Positions 1 to 5,799 of a stretch of DNA of 6,424 nt are shown here, in pieces. Within the stretch, counting starts at the first letter, position 1. Each line of letters begins with the position of its first letter. Source of the DNA: Myxococcales bacterium. Lineage in GTDB: Bacteria; Myxococcota_A; UBA9160; JALSIO01. The position numbers and the translations under genes are program-made. The notes under the pieces were generated by a model. The model worked only from the letters and a program-made list of their open reading frames with translations. It was not told the origin of the DNA and ran no database searches. Where the stretch lies: positions 1-6,424 of the forward strand of contig JALSIO010000040.1 of NCBI GenBank assembly GCA_026989995.1, written 5' to 3'.

Positions 1-2
1 TC

Positions 3-398
3 CGTCCGCCGGGGCTCGTCGAGCTGGGGGCGGACACGCTCGTCGCCCCCGGCAAACCCGGAAGCTACATCGCCCCCGGGGGAGGAGGCGATCCGCGCCT
101 CTTCCTCCGGGGGTCTCCATTCCCAGGCCCCGTCATGCTCGCGCGCCGAACCCACAAGGGCACGTGGGAGCGGACGCGGCTAACACCAGCAGACATGCCG
201 GTATCCGGCATGCTGCTTCTCATCGCCGGCGGCCTCCCCCTCCCCTCGGGTGGACACAGGGTCGAGGTCGAGGCGGAGGGGCCGGCGGGCGTCATCGCGC
301 GGGTCGATGGTGTGGGGGCCCTCCTCGAGGTCGGGGAGGGCTTTCACTTCCGATTCGACCCCTACCGCCGCGCAGTCGACGTGGGGGTCACGTGGTGA
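3..398 (+). CDS. 3' end of an unrecognised gene, truncated by the left window edge
   Basis: This frame is open from the first complete codon in the window to a TGA at 396-398, giving 131 residues of the C-terminal part of a protein. I infer that the gene begins upstream, because the first ATG in frame (135) has no Shine-Dalgarno sequence before it and the frame stays open to its left. Third codon positions are strongly G/C, as in the certain genes downstream, and the other plus frame over this stretch gives only low-complexity Arg/Gly/Pro sequence. The visible protein is Gly/Pro-rich at first. It then has a short hydrophobic patch (MLLLIAGGLPLP) and a C-terminal third with alternating hydrophobic and charged residues (RVEVEAEG, GFHFRFDPY), suggesting beta strands. 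I recognise no family. The C-terminus is not acidic, so it does not look like a T7 gp2.5-type single-stranded DNA-binding protein. Its stop overlaps the start of the next gene in a GTGA, which suggests co-translation. Confidence 0.6.
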   Translation, partial: RPPGLVELGADTLVAPGKPGSYIAPGGGGDPRLFLRGSPFPGPVMLARRTHKGTWERTRLTPADMPVSGMLLLIAGGLPLPSGGHRVEVEAEGPAGVIARVDGVGALLEVGEGFHFRFDPYRRAVDVGVTW

Positions 399-727
399 AC
401 TCGCGCCGGAAGGGGGCCCGCGGCGAGCGGGAGTGGGCGGCGTGGCTCCGCCGCGTGCTCGGCGTCGAGGCCCGGCGCGGGCAGCAATACTCCGGCCTCG
501 GCGGGCGCGACGTGGTGTCCAGCCTCCCGATCCACTGGGAGGTCAAGCGCACCGAAGCGCTGTCGCTCTACCCAGCGGTTGAGCAGGCGGTCCGCGACGC
601 GGCGGAGGACGAGGTCCCCGTCGTTGCCCATCGCCGCTCCCGCCGGGAGTGGCTGCTGATCCTCCGCGCCGCCGATCTGCTGCGGCTCGTGGAGGCCGTA
701 AAGGGGAGGAAGAATGAGGATTCCTAG
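395..727 (+). CDS. Small PD-(D/E)XK nuclease (Holliday-junction-resolvase-like)
   Basis: This 110-residue protein has the layout of small phage PD-(D/E)XK nucleases of the archaeal resolvase-like type. It begins with a basic helix (RRKGARGEREWAAWLR, Glu11), then RRGQQYSGLGGRDVV with Asp39, then HWEVKR with Glu49 and Lys51 as the E-x-K pair. It ends with a segment (VVAHRRSRREWLLILR) typical of these proteins. Glu11, Asp39, Glu49 and Lys51 are the expected metal-binding and catalytic set, so it is probably active. The likely role is cleavage of branched or damaged phage DNA during replication and packaging, or of host DNA; it sits where T7 has gene 3 (endonuclease I). I chose the GTG at 395, which overlaps the upstream TGA and follows a GGGGG run at 383-387. 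A second GTG at 392 is equally in frame. The frame is open further upstream to 164, but that extension is low-complexity and overlaps the previous gene. The substrate is inferred, not shown. Confidence 0.85.
   Translation: MNSRRKGARGEREWAAWLRRVLGVEARRGQQYSGLGGRDVVSSLPIHWEVKRTEALSLYPAVEQAVRDAAEDEVPVVAHRRSRREWLLILRAADLLRLVEAVKGRKNEDS
703..710 (+). promoter_or_regulatory. Shine-Dalgarno site of the HNH gene
   Basis: GGGGAGGA lies just before the ATG at 714, inside the last codons of the nuclease gene. It supports the ATG at 714 over the in-frame ATG at 738, which has no such site. The spacing from GGAGG to the ATG is only about 4 bases, slightly short, so some initiation at 738 is possible. Confidence 0.7.
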
Positions 728-1178
728 AGTTACCGCCATGCAGGTCTCCGTGCTCCCGCCGCCGCGCGTGTGGGAGCGCCTCGAGGCCTATACGCTCCGA
801 GGGGTTCTGCACGTCCCGCGGACGGCGGAGCCGTGCTGGCTCTGGACGGGCCCCGTGAATGGCGCGGGGTACGGCGAGCTGGCGTGGCATCAAGACGTTG
901 CCGGGCAGCGCGTGTACGTCCACGCGCACGCCCACTGGCTCGCCTACGCGCGGGCTCGTCTCGGCGGGCGCACGCCCGCCATCCCGGGGGCCATCATCTC
1001 ACACCGCTGCGACGTGCGGCTGTGCGTGAACCCCCGGCACCTTTACCTCGGTAACAGGCATTCGAACGCTCGCGACGTGGTTGTCCGCGGCCGCAGTGCC
1101 TACGACGGGGTTGCGCGCGCGGTGCGCAACACGTTCCGCGCGGCGGTGGCTCGCGCCGCGGAGCGGGGGCGCCTGTGA
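714..1178 (+). CDS. HNH endonuclease (freestanding, T7 gp3.8 position)
   Basis: This 154-residue protein is recognisable as a phage HNH endonuclease of the CWLWTG type. It has CWLWTG at residues 41-46, GYG at 52-54, a helix containing an aromatic/His cluster (HAHAHWLAY, 70-78), and then the core: SHRCD (His97, Cys99), CVNP (Asn106), RHLYLG (His109), and N118..D121. The conserved His and Asn residues of the motif are all present, so it should be catalytically competent as a nicking or cutting enzyme. The tail from about residue 122 is Arg/Ala-rich and may bind DNA. The gene overlaps the preceding nuclease by 14 bases, and its TGA overlaps the next start in a GTGA. It stands directly before the primase-helicase, where T7 carries its own HNH gene 3.8. 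That makes it either a homing endonuclease at a favoured site or a recruited replication or packaging nuclease. I see no intron signs around it. Confidence 0.9.
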   Translation: MRIPRVTAMQVSVLPPPRVWERLEAYTLRGVLHVPRTAEPCWLWTGPVNGAGYGELAWHQDVAGQRVYVHAHAHWLAYARARLGGRTPAIPGAIISHRCDVRLCVNPRHLYLGNRHSNARDVVVRGRSAYDGVARAVRNTFRAAVARAAERGRL

Positions 1179-2791
1179 GCGAGGAGTGGCTGCGCAACGG
1201 GCCGTGTCCTGACTGCGGAAGCAGTGACGCCCGCGCCGTCTACAGCGACGGCCACGAGCATTGCTTCTCGTGCGGGGCCCACACCCGGAGCGGCAGCTCT
1301 AGCGCCGAGCCCTCGCCCGCGTCGGCGCCCGGCGGCCTCATCGCGCCCGTCTATCGCGATATCCCGGCGCGCGGCCTGCGCGCGGACGTCTGCCGGAAGC
1401 TCGACTACGGCGTCGGGATGTACCGCGGGCGGCCGTGCCACGTCGCCACGTACCACGACACCGCCGGGCGCCCAGCCGCGCAGAAGCTCCGGTTCCAGGA
1501 CAAGAGCTTCCTGTGGGTCGGGGACCCGAAGCGCGCCCGGATGTTCGGCGCGCACCTGTGGCGCACGGGCGGGCGCCGCATCGTCGTCACCGAGGGCGAG
1601 ATCGATGCGGTCTCGGTCGCGCAGGCGTTCGGGGGGACGTGGCCCGTCATCTCCGTGAAGGACGGAGCCTCGAGCGCCGTGCGGTGCGTCCGGCAGGAGA
1701 TGGAGTGGCTTTCCTCCTACGAGGACGTGGTGTTCTGCTTCGACATGGACGCGCCCGGACGCGAGGCTGCCGCCGCGGCCGCCGCGCTGCTGCCGCCCGG
1801 CAAGGCGCGCATCGCCCACCTTCCGCGGAAGGACGCGAACGAGATGATCCTCCACGGAGAGGTAAAGGGGCTTCTGTCCGCGATCTTCGAGGCGCGGCCG
1901 TGGCGCCCCGAGGCGATTCGCGCCGGCGAGGAGCTGTGGCGGGCGGCGCTCCGACCGACGCCGCGCGGCCGCCCCTACCCGTGGCCGAGCCTCACCGACG
2001 TGACCTACGGGCAGCGCCCCGGCGAGATGGTGATGTGGGGCGCGGGTACGGGCGTAGGGAAATCGCAGTTCCTGCGGCAGGTCACCCACGACCTCCTGCG
2101 CAGCGGCGAGCGCGTCGGCGTTATCGCGCTGGAGGAGAGCGTGCAGCGCGTGGTCCTCGGCCAGCTCTCCCTCTCCCTCGGCGCGGCCCTCCACCTGCCG
2201 CACGTGCGCGAGACGGCGGACGAGGCGGCTCTGCGAAAGGCCTTCGAGGAGGACCTCCGCGACCGGCTCTTCGTGCTCGATCACTTCGGGTCCCTCGATC
2301 CTGGCGTGCTCCTGCCGAAGCTCCGCTTCCTCGCCGTCGGGGAGGGGGTTCGGTGGATCGTGCTAGACCATCTCACGATCGTCATGTCCGGCATGGCGGC
2401 GGAAGGCGACGAGCGCAAGCGCCTCGACGAGCTGCTCACGGCGCTGCGTACGCTCGTCTCGGAAACGGGCATCGGTCTCCACGTAGTCTCCCACCTCCGG
2501 AAGGCGAGCGGCTCGCCGCACGAGGAGGGAGGGCGCGTCACGCTGGACGATTTCCGGGGTACGGGTGCGATCAAGCATCTGAGCGATGTAGTGATCGCAC
2601 TCGAGCGCGACCAGCAGGCGGAGGACGATCGGCTTCGGCACCTGACGAGGCTGCGAGTACTGAAGAACCGGTTCGTGGGGGTGACAGGGCCGGCTGGTTG
2701 GGTAGAATACGATCCGACAACCACCCGGCTCTCAGAAGTGCCGGGCCCGCCGGAAGGGGGAAGCGATGGCGAAGACGATGTACCGTTCTAA
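1175..2791 (+). CDS. Primase-helicase, T7 gp4 type
   Basis: This bifunctional replicative protein (538 residues; T7 gp4A has 566) synthesises RNA primers and unwinds DNA as a ring. The N-terminal zinc-binding domain has Cys11, Cys14, Cys30 and Cys33 with the same spacing as T7, plus the D-G-H (25-27) implicated there in template reading. A Ser/Ala/Pro-rich linker (about 37-55) follows. The TOPRIM primase domain shows VVTEGEIDA (Glu140), FDMD (Asp190, Asp192) and KDANE (Asp220). The RecA-like helicase domain has Walker A GAGTGVGKS (289-297), ALEES (Glu320), Walker B IVLDH (Asp398), VVSH (His440), the FRGTGAIKHLSD block (460-471) and KNRF (Arg499, the arginine-finger position). The tail is acidic and ends in Phe538. 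The start is a GTG that overlaps the HNH stop as GTGA, with GGGGG at 1165-1169 before it; it places the first zinc Cys normally. The last 26 bases overlap the next gene. All key residues are present. Confidence 0.98.
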   Translation: MSEEWLRNGPCPDCGSSDARAVYSDGHEHCFSCGAHTRSGSSSAEPSPASAPGGLIAPVYRDIPARGLRADVCRKLDYGVGMYRGRPCHVATYHDTAGRPAAQKLRFQDKSFLWVGDPKRARMFGAHLWRTGGRRIVVTEGEIDAVSVAQAFGGTWPVISVKDGASSAVRCVRQEMEWLSSYEDVVFCFDMDAPGREAAAAAAALLPPGKARIAHLPRKDANEMILHGEVKGLLSAIFEARPWRPEAIRAGEELWRAALRPTPRGRPYPWPSLTDVTYGQRPGEMVMWGAGTGVGKSQFLRQVTHDLLRSGERVGVIALEESVQRVVLGQLSLSLGAALHLPHVRETADEAALRKAFEEDLRDRLFVLDHFGSLDPGVLLPKLRFLAVGEGVRWIVLDHLTIVMSGMAAEGDERKRLDELLTALRTLVSETGIGLHVVSHLRKASGSPHEEGGRVTLDDFRGTGAIKHLSDVVIALERDQQAEDDRLRHLTRLRVLKNRFVGVTGPAGWVEYDPTTTRLSEVPGPPEGGSDGEDDVPF

Positions 2792-3317
2792 CGAGACGGC
2801 GCTGAAGTTTTCAGAGGTCCCGCTGACGCCGGACGCCATTGGCTCCGAGTGCCGGTGGTGGCACCGGGCTAGCCTGCCGCCGGGGGCTCCTGGCGGCCTC
2901 AAGCTGTACGCCACGCGCGCTGACGCCGTGTTCGCTCTGGTGGCGCACCGACGATTGGGGGAGGAGTATGCGGCCGGCCTTCGCTCGGGGCTGATCCACT
3001 ACCCCTACGATGGGGGCGCGTGGGGGTTTTACGTCGAGCCCCTGCGCCCCCTCGAGGGCCTCTGCGCACCGCCCGACGTCCTTCTCCAGTTGGGCTGGGT
3101 GCGCGCCACGGCTGAGGCGCGGCTGTGGCCGCGGTTCATGCGCGCGAGCAGCGAGGGGTGGCGCGACCCCGAATACGGGGTGGTGTACGCCCAGCCCCCT
3201 ATCCACGAGCTGGCCTCGCCCAGCAACTGGGGGGTCACGAAAAACGGCTCGCGCGTAGTTCTGATGGACTGCGGGCCCGCGACGCTCCGCGGGCGGGTTT
3301 CCCGCACGGATGTGTAG
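2766..3317 (+). CDS. Conserved protein of unknown function, paralogue A of a tandem pair
   Basis: I do not recognise a family for this 183-residue protein. It is clearly related to the product of the next gene: both share a WW pair (31-32 here), GAPGGLKLY (40-48), an H at residue 61 in a helix-like stretch, WGFY (86-89), QPP (143-145), SP-x-NWGV (151-157) and DCGP (168-171). Over residues 31-64 about 20 of 34 positions are identical to the neighbour, in the same order and spacing. It looks soluble, rich in Trp, Tyr, Pro and Arg, without a signal peptide, membrane segment, nucleotide-binding loop or zinc cluster. The start at 2766 follows a GGGGG run at 2756-2760 with a 5-base spacer. An ATG four codons later (2778) is possible but sits further from that site. 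It begins inside the helicase gene and lies between helicase and polymerase, where T7 has its small 4.x genes. Its position suggests a role linked to replication, but that is only inference from context. Confidence 0.85.
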   Translation: MAKTMYRSNETALKFSEVPLTPDAIGSECRWWHRASLPPGAPGGLKLYATRADAVFALVAHRRLGEEYAAGLRSGLIHYPYDGGAWGFYVEPLRPLEGLCAPPDVLLQLGWVRATAEARLWPRFMRASSEGWRDPEYGVVYAQPPIHELASPSNWGVTKNGSRVVLMDCGPATLRGRVSRTDV

Positions 3318-3319
3318 CA

Positions 3320-3327
3320 GGGGAGGA
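3320..3327 (+). promoter_or_regulatory. Shine-Dalgarno site that fixes the start of paralogue B
   Basis: GGGGAGGA sits in the 14-base gap between the two paralogue genes, with a short spacer to the ATG at 3332. It sets the start there, although the same frame is open back to an ATG at 3125 inside paralogue A. The same GGGGAGGA octamer precedes the HNH gene. Confidence 0.8.
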
Positions 3328-3331
3328 TAGC

Positions 3332-3850
3332 ATGGAGACGCTCAACTTCGAGTTGGCCACTCCGCCCGAGCGCGTCGGGATGGAGGCGATGTGGTGGAGC
3401 TCGGCGCTGCTCCCTCGGGGCGCACCCGGGGGGCTCAAGCTATACGACAGCCTCGAGGATGCGCGGTTCTCTCTCGAAGTGCACAAGCTCCTGTACCGGT
3501 GCGGGCACTACGCGGCCGCCCCGCGCAGCGAGCTGCTGCAGGCGCGAGACCACCGAGGCGCGCCGAAGTGGGGGTTCTACCTCGAGGAGGTGACCCCCCT
3601 CATCGATGTGTATACCAGCGCGGAAATGCTGAGGCTGGGTCGCGCCCGCGCCATGTCCGAGTACATGGTGTGGAAGTATCTCCTCAGCCGCGACCACACC
3701 CGCCTCCCGTCGGGCGGGCGCATCGCGTGCCAGCCCCCGCTCCTGGAAATGACCTCGCCCGCCAACTGGGGCGTGGCCGGGGAGCTGGTCATGCTCCTTG
3801 ACTGCGGCCCGCGCACCCTGCAGGGTGCGATCGTCGAGGAGGGCGCCTGA
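3332..3850 (+). CDS. Conserved protein of unknown function, paralogue B of a tandem pair
   Basis: This 172-residue protein is the second copy of the pair. It has WW at 21-22, GAPGGLKLY at 30-38, WGFY at 80-83, QPP at 134-136, SPANWGV at 142-148 and LLDCGP at 155-160. Its N-terminus is about 10 residues shorter than that of paralogue A. Between WGFY and QPP the two proteins differ strongly (here RARAMSEYMVWKYL, probably a helix), so this middle part may carry the specificity of each copy. The shared motifs use different codons in the two genes, which points to an old duplication rather than a recent one. I recognise no enzyme motif, membrane segment or signal peptide. One conserved Cys (158, in DCGP) and several conserved Trp residues are the only obvious functional candidates. 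The stop overlaps the polymerase start by one base (TGATG), so the two are probably translated together. Confidence 0.85.
   Translation: METLNFELATPPERVGMEAMWWSSALLPRGAPGGLKLYDSLEDARFSLEVHKLLYRCGHYAAAPRSELLQARDHRGAPKWGFYLEEVTPLIDVYTSAEMLRLGRARAMSEYMVWKYLLSRDHTRLPSGGRIACQPPLLEMTSPANWGVAGELVMLLDCGPRTLQGAIVEEGA
3836..3843 (+). promoter_or_regulatory. Shine-Dalgarno site of the DNA polymerase gene
   Basis: GAGGAGGG lies in the last codons of paralogue B, 6 bases before the ATG at 3850. It is the strongest ribosome site in the left part of the window and supports a polymerase start that places the first exonuclease motif at residues 9-11. Confidence 0.75.
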
Positions 3851-5790
3851 TGAACGAGGGATGGATCGTCTTCGACCTCGAGACCACGGGCCTCGGCCCC
3901 GACGCACGCGTAGTGCTCGGGTGCGCGACCGTGAAAGGCAGCGGGGACATTCGCACCTTCACGGACGTGCACGCCCTCGTCGATTTCCTGCAGGGAGCCG
4001 ACGTTCTCGTCGGCCACAACATCACGGGATTCGACATCCCGGTGTTGCGGCGCCAGCTCGGCGACCCGCACCTGTTCGAGGGGCACGAGCTCATCGACAC
4101 GCTTCTCGTGAGTCAGCAGGCGTGGGGCGCCATCATGCCGGAAATCGTGATGCGCCACCGCAACGCCGGGCGAACGGCGGAGGATCGCGAGCGGCGCTAC
4201 CCGCAGGAGCTGCTGAGCAAGTGGAAGCTCCACTCGGCGGAGAGCTGGGGCTACCTTCTCGGCTACCACAAGAACGACTACCTGCAGCGGTACATCGCGC
4301 AGCACGGGCGCCCGCCGCAGGAGCCGACGCCCGAGCTCGCGAAGTACTGCGAGCAGGATGTGCGGCTCGAGGAGCGCATCTGCGAGGTGCTCCTGGGGTC
4401 CCCGCCGCCCGGCCATCCCGACTGGCCTGTCCCGCCCGTGGCGGCGTGCAAGGTTGAGTCGAAGGTCGGGCTTCTCCTGCAGGAGATGCAGGAGTACGGG
4501 ATCTGCTTCGACGTGAAGCGGGCGGAAAGCCTCGCCGCCGAGCTGCTCGACCGCGCGGCTCAGATCGAGCGGGAGCTCGCGGAGGCCATCCCGGCGCGGT
4601 ACGAGCCGTCCGGGCCCGTTACGGTACCGAAGCGCCCGAACCGCAAGACCGGAGTCGAGCCAGGCTGCGCCTACCAGCGGGTGCGGCCGGCGCCGTTCCA
4701 CCCGGGCTCGACGAAGGCCATCGAGTGGTGGCTGCGTCGGAACGGGTGGCAGCCGGGGCGGCTGACGGAGAAGGGGCACGTGGTGCTCGACGACGAGGCG
4801 CTCGCCGAGGCCGAGGCGCGCGGGATTCCGCACGTTCGGGCGATCCGCGAGTACCTGCTGCTGACGAAGCGCATCGGCCAGCTCCACGCCGGGGCGCAGG
4901 CGTGGCTTCGGAAGGTGCGATCCGACGGCCGCATCCACGGCTCCGTGCGCGTCTCCGGCACGCGGACCTCACGCATGTCCCACCAGAACCCGAACCTCGC
5001 GCAGGTGCCGGCGGTGCGGGCCCCCTACGGGCGTGAGTGCCGGGGGCTCTTCCTCCCCCCGGAGGGGTTCGTGATGGTGGGCGCCGACGCGTCGGGGCTC
5101 GAGCTGCGGATGCTCGCGCACTACCTCGCCGTGCTCGGCGACGGCGGTGCGTTCGCGCGGCTCGTCCTCGAGGAGGACCCCCACGAGGCGTTCCGGAAGG
5201 CGACCGGCGCCGTGACGCGCGACACGCAGAAGACGTGGACGTACGCGTTCATCTACGGGGGCGGCGACGCGAAGCTCGGGAGCATCCTTATCGACGGCTG
5301 GCGCGAGGCGCACGAGCGTGGGGACGTGAAGAAGCCGCCGCCCCCGCTCTCGCTGGCGGCGACGCTCGGGAAGAAGAGCCGCCGGGCGCTCCTGAGGCAG
5401 TTCGGCGCCCTCGAGGCCCTCTTCGAGTCCTGCGCTCGCGCGTACAAGCGGGGCTGGATCCGCGGCCTCGACGGCCGCCCCATCGCCACGAAGTCGGAGC
5501 ATGGCGCCGTGAACGACCTCCTGCAGTCGGCGGGCGCCATCGCGATGAAGTGGGCGTGGGTGCGCCTCGACGAGAACCTGCGCCGCGATGGCCGCATCCG
5601 CCGCATCCGCGACTGGCACATGCTGCTGAACATCCACGATGAGTGGCAGGCGGCGTGCCGGCCGGAGCACGCGGAGTACCTCGGCGAGCAGATGGTTCGC
5701 GCCATCCGCGAGGCCGGAGAGCTGTTGAACCTGAACATTCCGCTTGATGCGGAATACCGCGTCGGAAAGACGTGGGCCGACACGCACTAG
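3850..5790 (+). CDS. Family A DNA polymerase with 3'-5' exonuclease, T7 gp5 type
   Basis: This is the replicative polymerase (646 residues; T7 gp5 has 704). The proofreading domain is complete: DLE (Asp9, Glu11), HN...FD (His56, Asp62) and Y-x3-D (Tyr166, Asp170), a DEDDy set. The polymerase domain shows SGTRTSR (369-375) and NPNLAQVP (380-387). Motif A is GADASGLELR with catalytic Asp413. Motif B runs from Arg457 through Lys461 and Tyr465 to Tyr469-Gly470. A GLDGR (539-543), a LLQSAGA block (557-563) and motif C HDE (596-598, catalytic Asp597) follow. Tyr465 matches T7 Tyr526, the residue that lets T7 polymerase accept dideoxynucleotides. Like T7, the protein ends in His. Two length differences stand out: the thumb region corresponding to the thioredoxin-binding loop is much shorter, and about 24 extra residues including PPPP lie after motif B. 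The gene follows paralogue B as TGATG, and its stop codon is part of the next gene's ribosome site. Confidence 0.98.
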   Translation: MNEGWIVFDLETTGLGPDARVVLGCATVKGSGDIRTFTDVHALVDFLQGADVLVGHNITGFDIPVLRRQLGDPHLFEGHELIDTLLVSQQAWGAIMPEIVMRHRNAGRTAEDRERRYPQELLSKWKLHSAESWGYLLGYHKNDYLQRYIAQHGRPPQEPTPELAKYCEQDVRLEERICEVLLGSPPPGHPDWPVPPVAACKVESKVGLLLQEMQEYGICFDVKRAESLAAELLDRAAQIERELAEAIPARYEPSGPVTVPKRPNRKTGVEPGCAYQRVRPAPFHPGSTKAIEWWLRRNGWQPGRLTEKGHVVLDDEALAEAEARGIPHVRAIREYLLLTKRIGQLHAGAQAWLRKVRSDGRIHGSVRVSGTRTSRMSHQNPNLAQVPAVRAPYGRECRGLFLPPEGFVMVGADASGLELRMLAHYLAVLGDGGAFARLVLEEDPHEAFRKATGAVTRDTQKTWTYAFIYGGGDAKLGSILIDGWREAHERGDVKKPPPPLSLAATLGKKSRRALLRQFGALEALFESCARAYKRGWIRGLDGRPIATKSEHGAVNDLLQSAGAIAMKWAWVRLDENLRRDGRIRRIRDWHMLLNIHDEWQAACRPEHAEYLGEQMVRAIREAGELLNLNIPLDAEYRVGKTWADTH

Positions 5791-5794
5791 GAGG
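5789..5794 (+). promoter_or_regulatory. Perfect Shine-Dalgarno site overlapping the polymerase stop codon
   Basis: AGGAGG begins within the TAG stop of the polymerase and ends 5 bases before the GTG at 5800. A perfect site at ideal spacing is the main evidence that the tiny frame behind it is translated. Confidence 0.75.
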
Positions 5795-5799
5795 ACGAC

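Noticed and set aside
194..212. Inverted repeat CATGCCGG-TAT-CCGGCATG
   Set aside because: The arms are exact (8 bases), but the repeat lies inside a coding frame with no T-run after it. One such match is expected by chance in a sequence of this length.
164..394. N-terminal extension of the nuclease from an ATG at 164
   Set aside because: The extension is low-complexity Arg/Gly/Pro sequence overlapping the previous gene, which has the better codon pattern. The nuclease fold starts at about 395.
3..398. Left partial gene as a T7 gp2.5-like single-stranded DNA-binding protein, suggested by its position before the nuclease
   Set aside because: Its C-terminus lacks the acidic tail ending in Phe, and no other feature of that family is visible.
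963..980. Hairpin GGCGGGCG-CA-CGCCCGCC inside the HNH gene
   Set aside because: It is within coding sequence, has no T-run, and GC-rich DNA produces such pairs often, so it is not a terminator.
1418..1420. Internal ATG as a start for a short helicase form without the zinc domain, like T7 gp4B
   Set aside because: No convincing ribosome site precedes it, and no better internal start is visible after the zinc domain.
1100..2284. Long open frame on the minus strand opposite the primase-helicase (394 codons)
   Set aside because: The plus strand carries complete primase and helicase motifs. The antisense frame is low-complexity and a by-product of GC-rich codons.
1435..2805. Long plus-strand frame within the primase-helicase (456 codons)
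   Set aside because: It is shifted relative to the certain helicase frame, is Arg/Pro/Ala-rich, and has no ribosome site.
3577..4938. Long open frame on the minus strand opposite the polymerase (453 codons)
   Set aside because: It lies opposite a polymerase whose motifs are unmistakable. High GC content leaves few stop codons in any frame, and its sequence is Arg/Pro/Leu-rich without a recognisable domain.
5583..5609. Short direct repeat CCGCATCCG within the polymerase gene
   Set aside because: It encodes RIRRIR in a frame with conserved motifs close by. It is a local codon repeat, not a repeat array.
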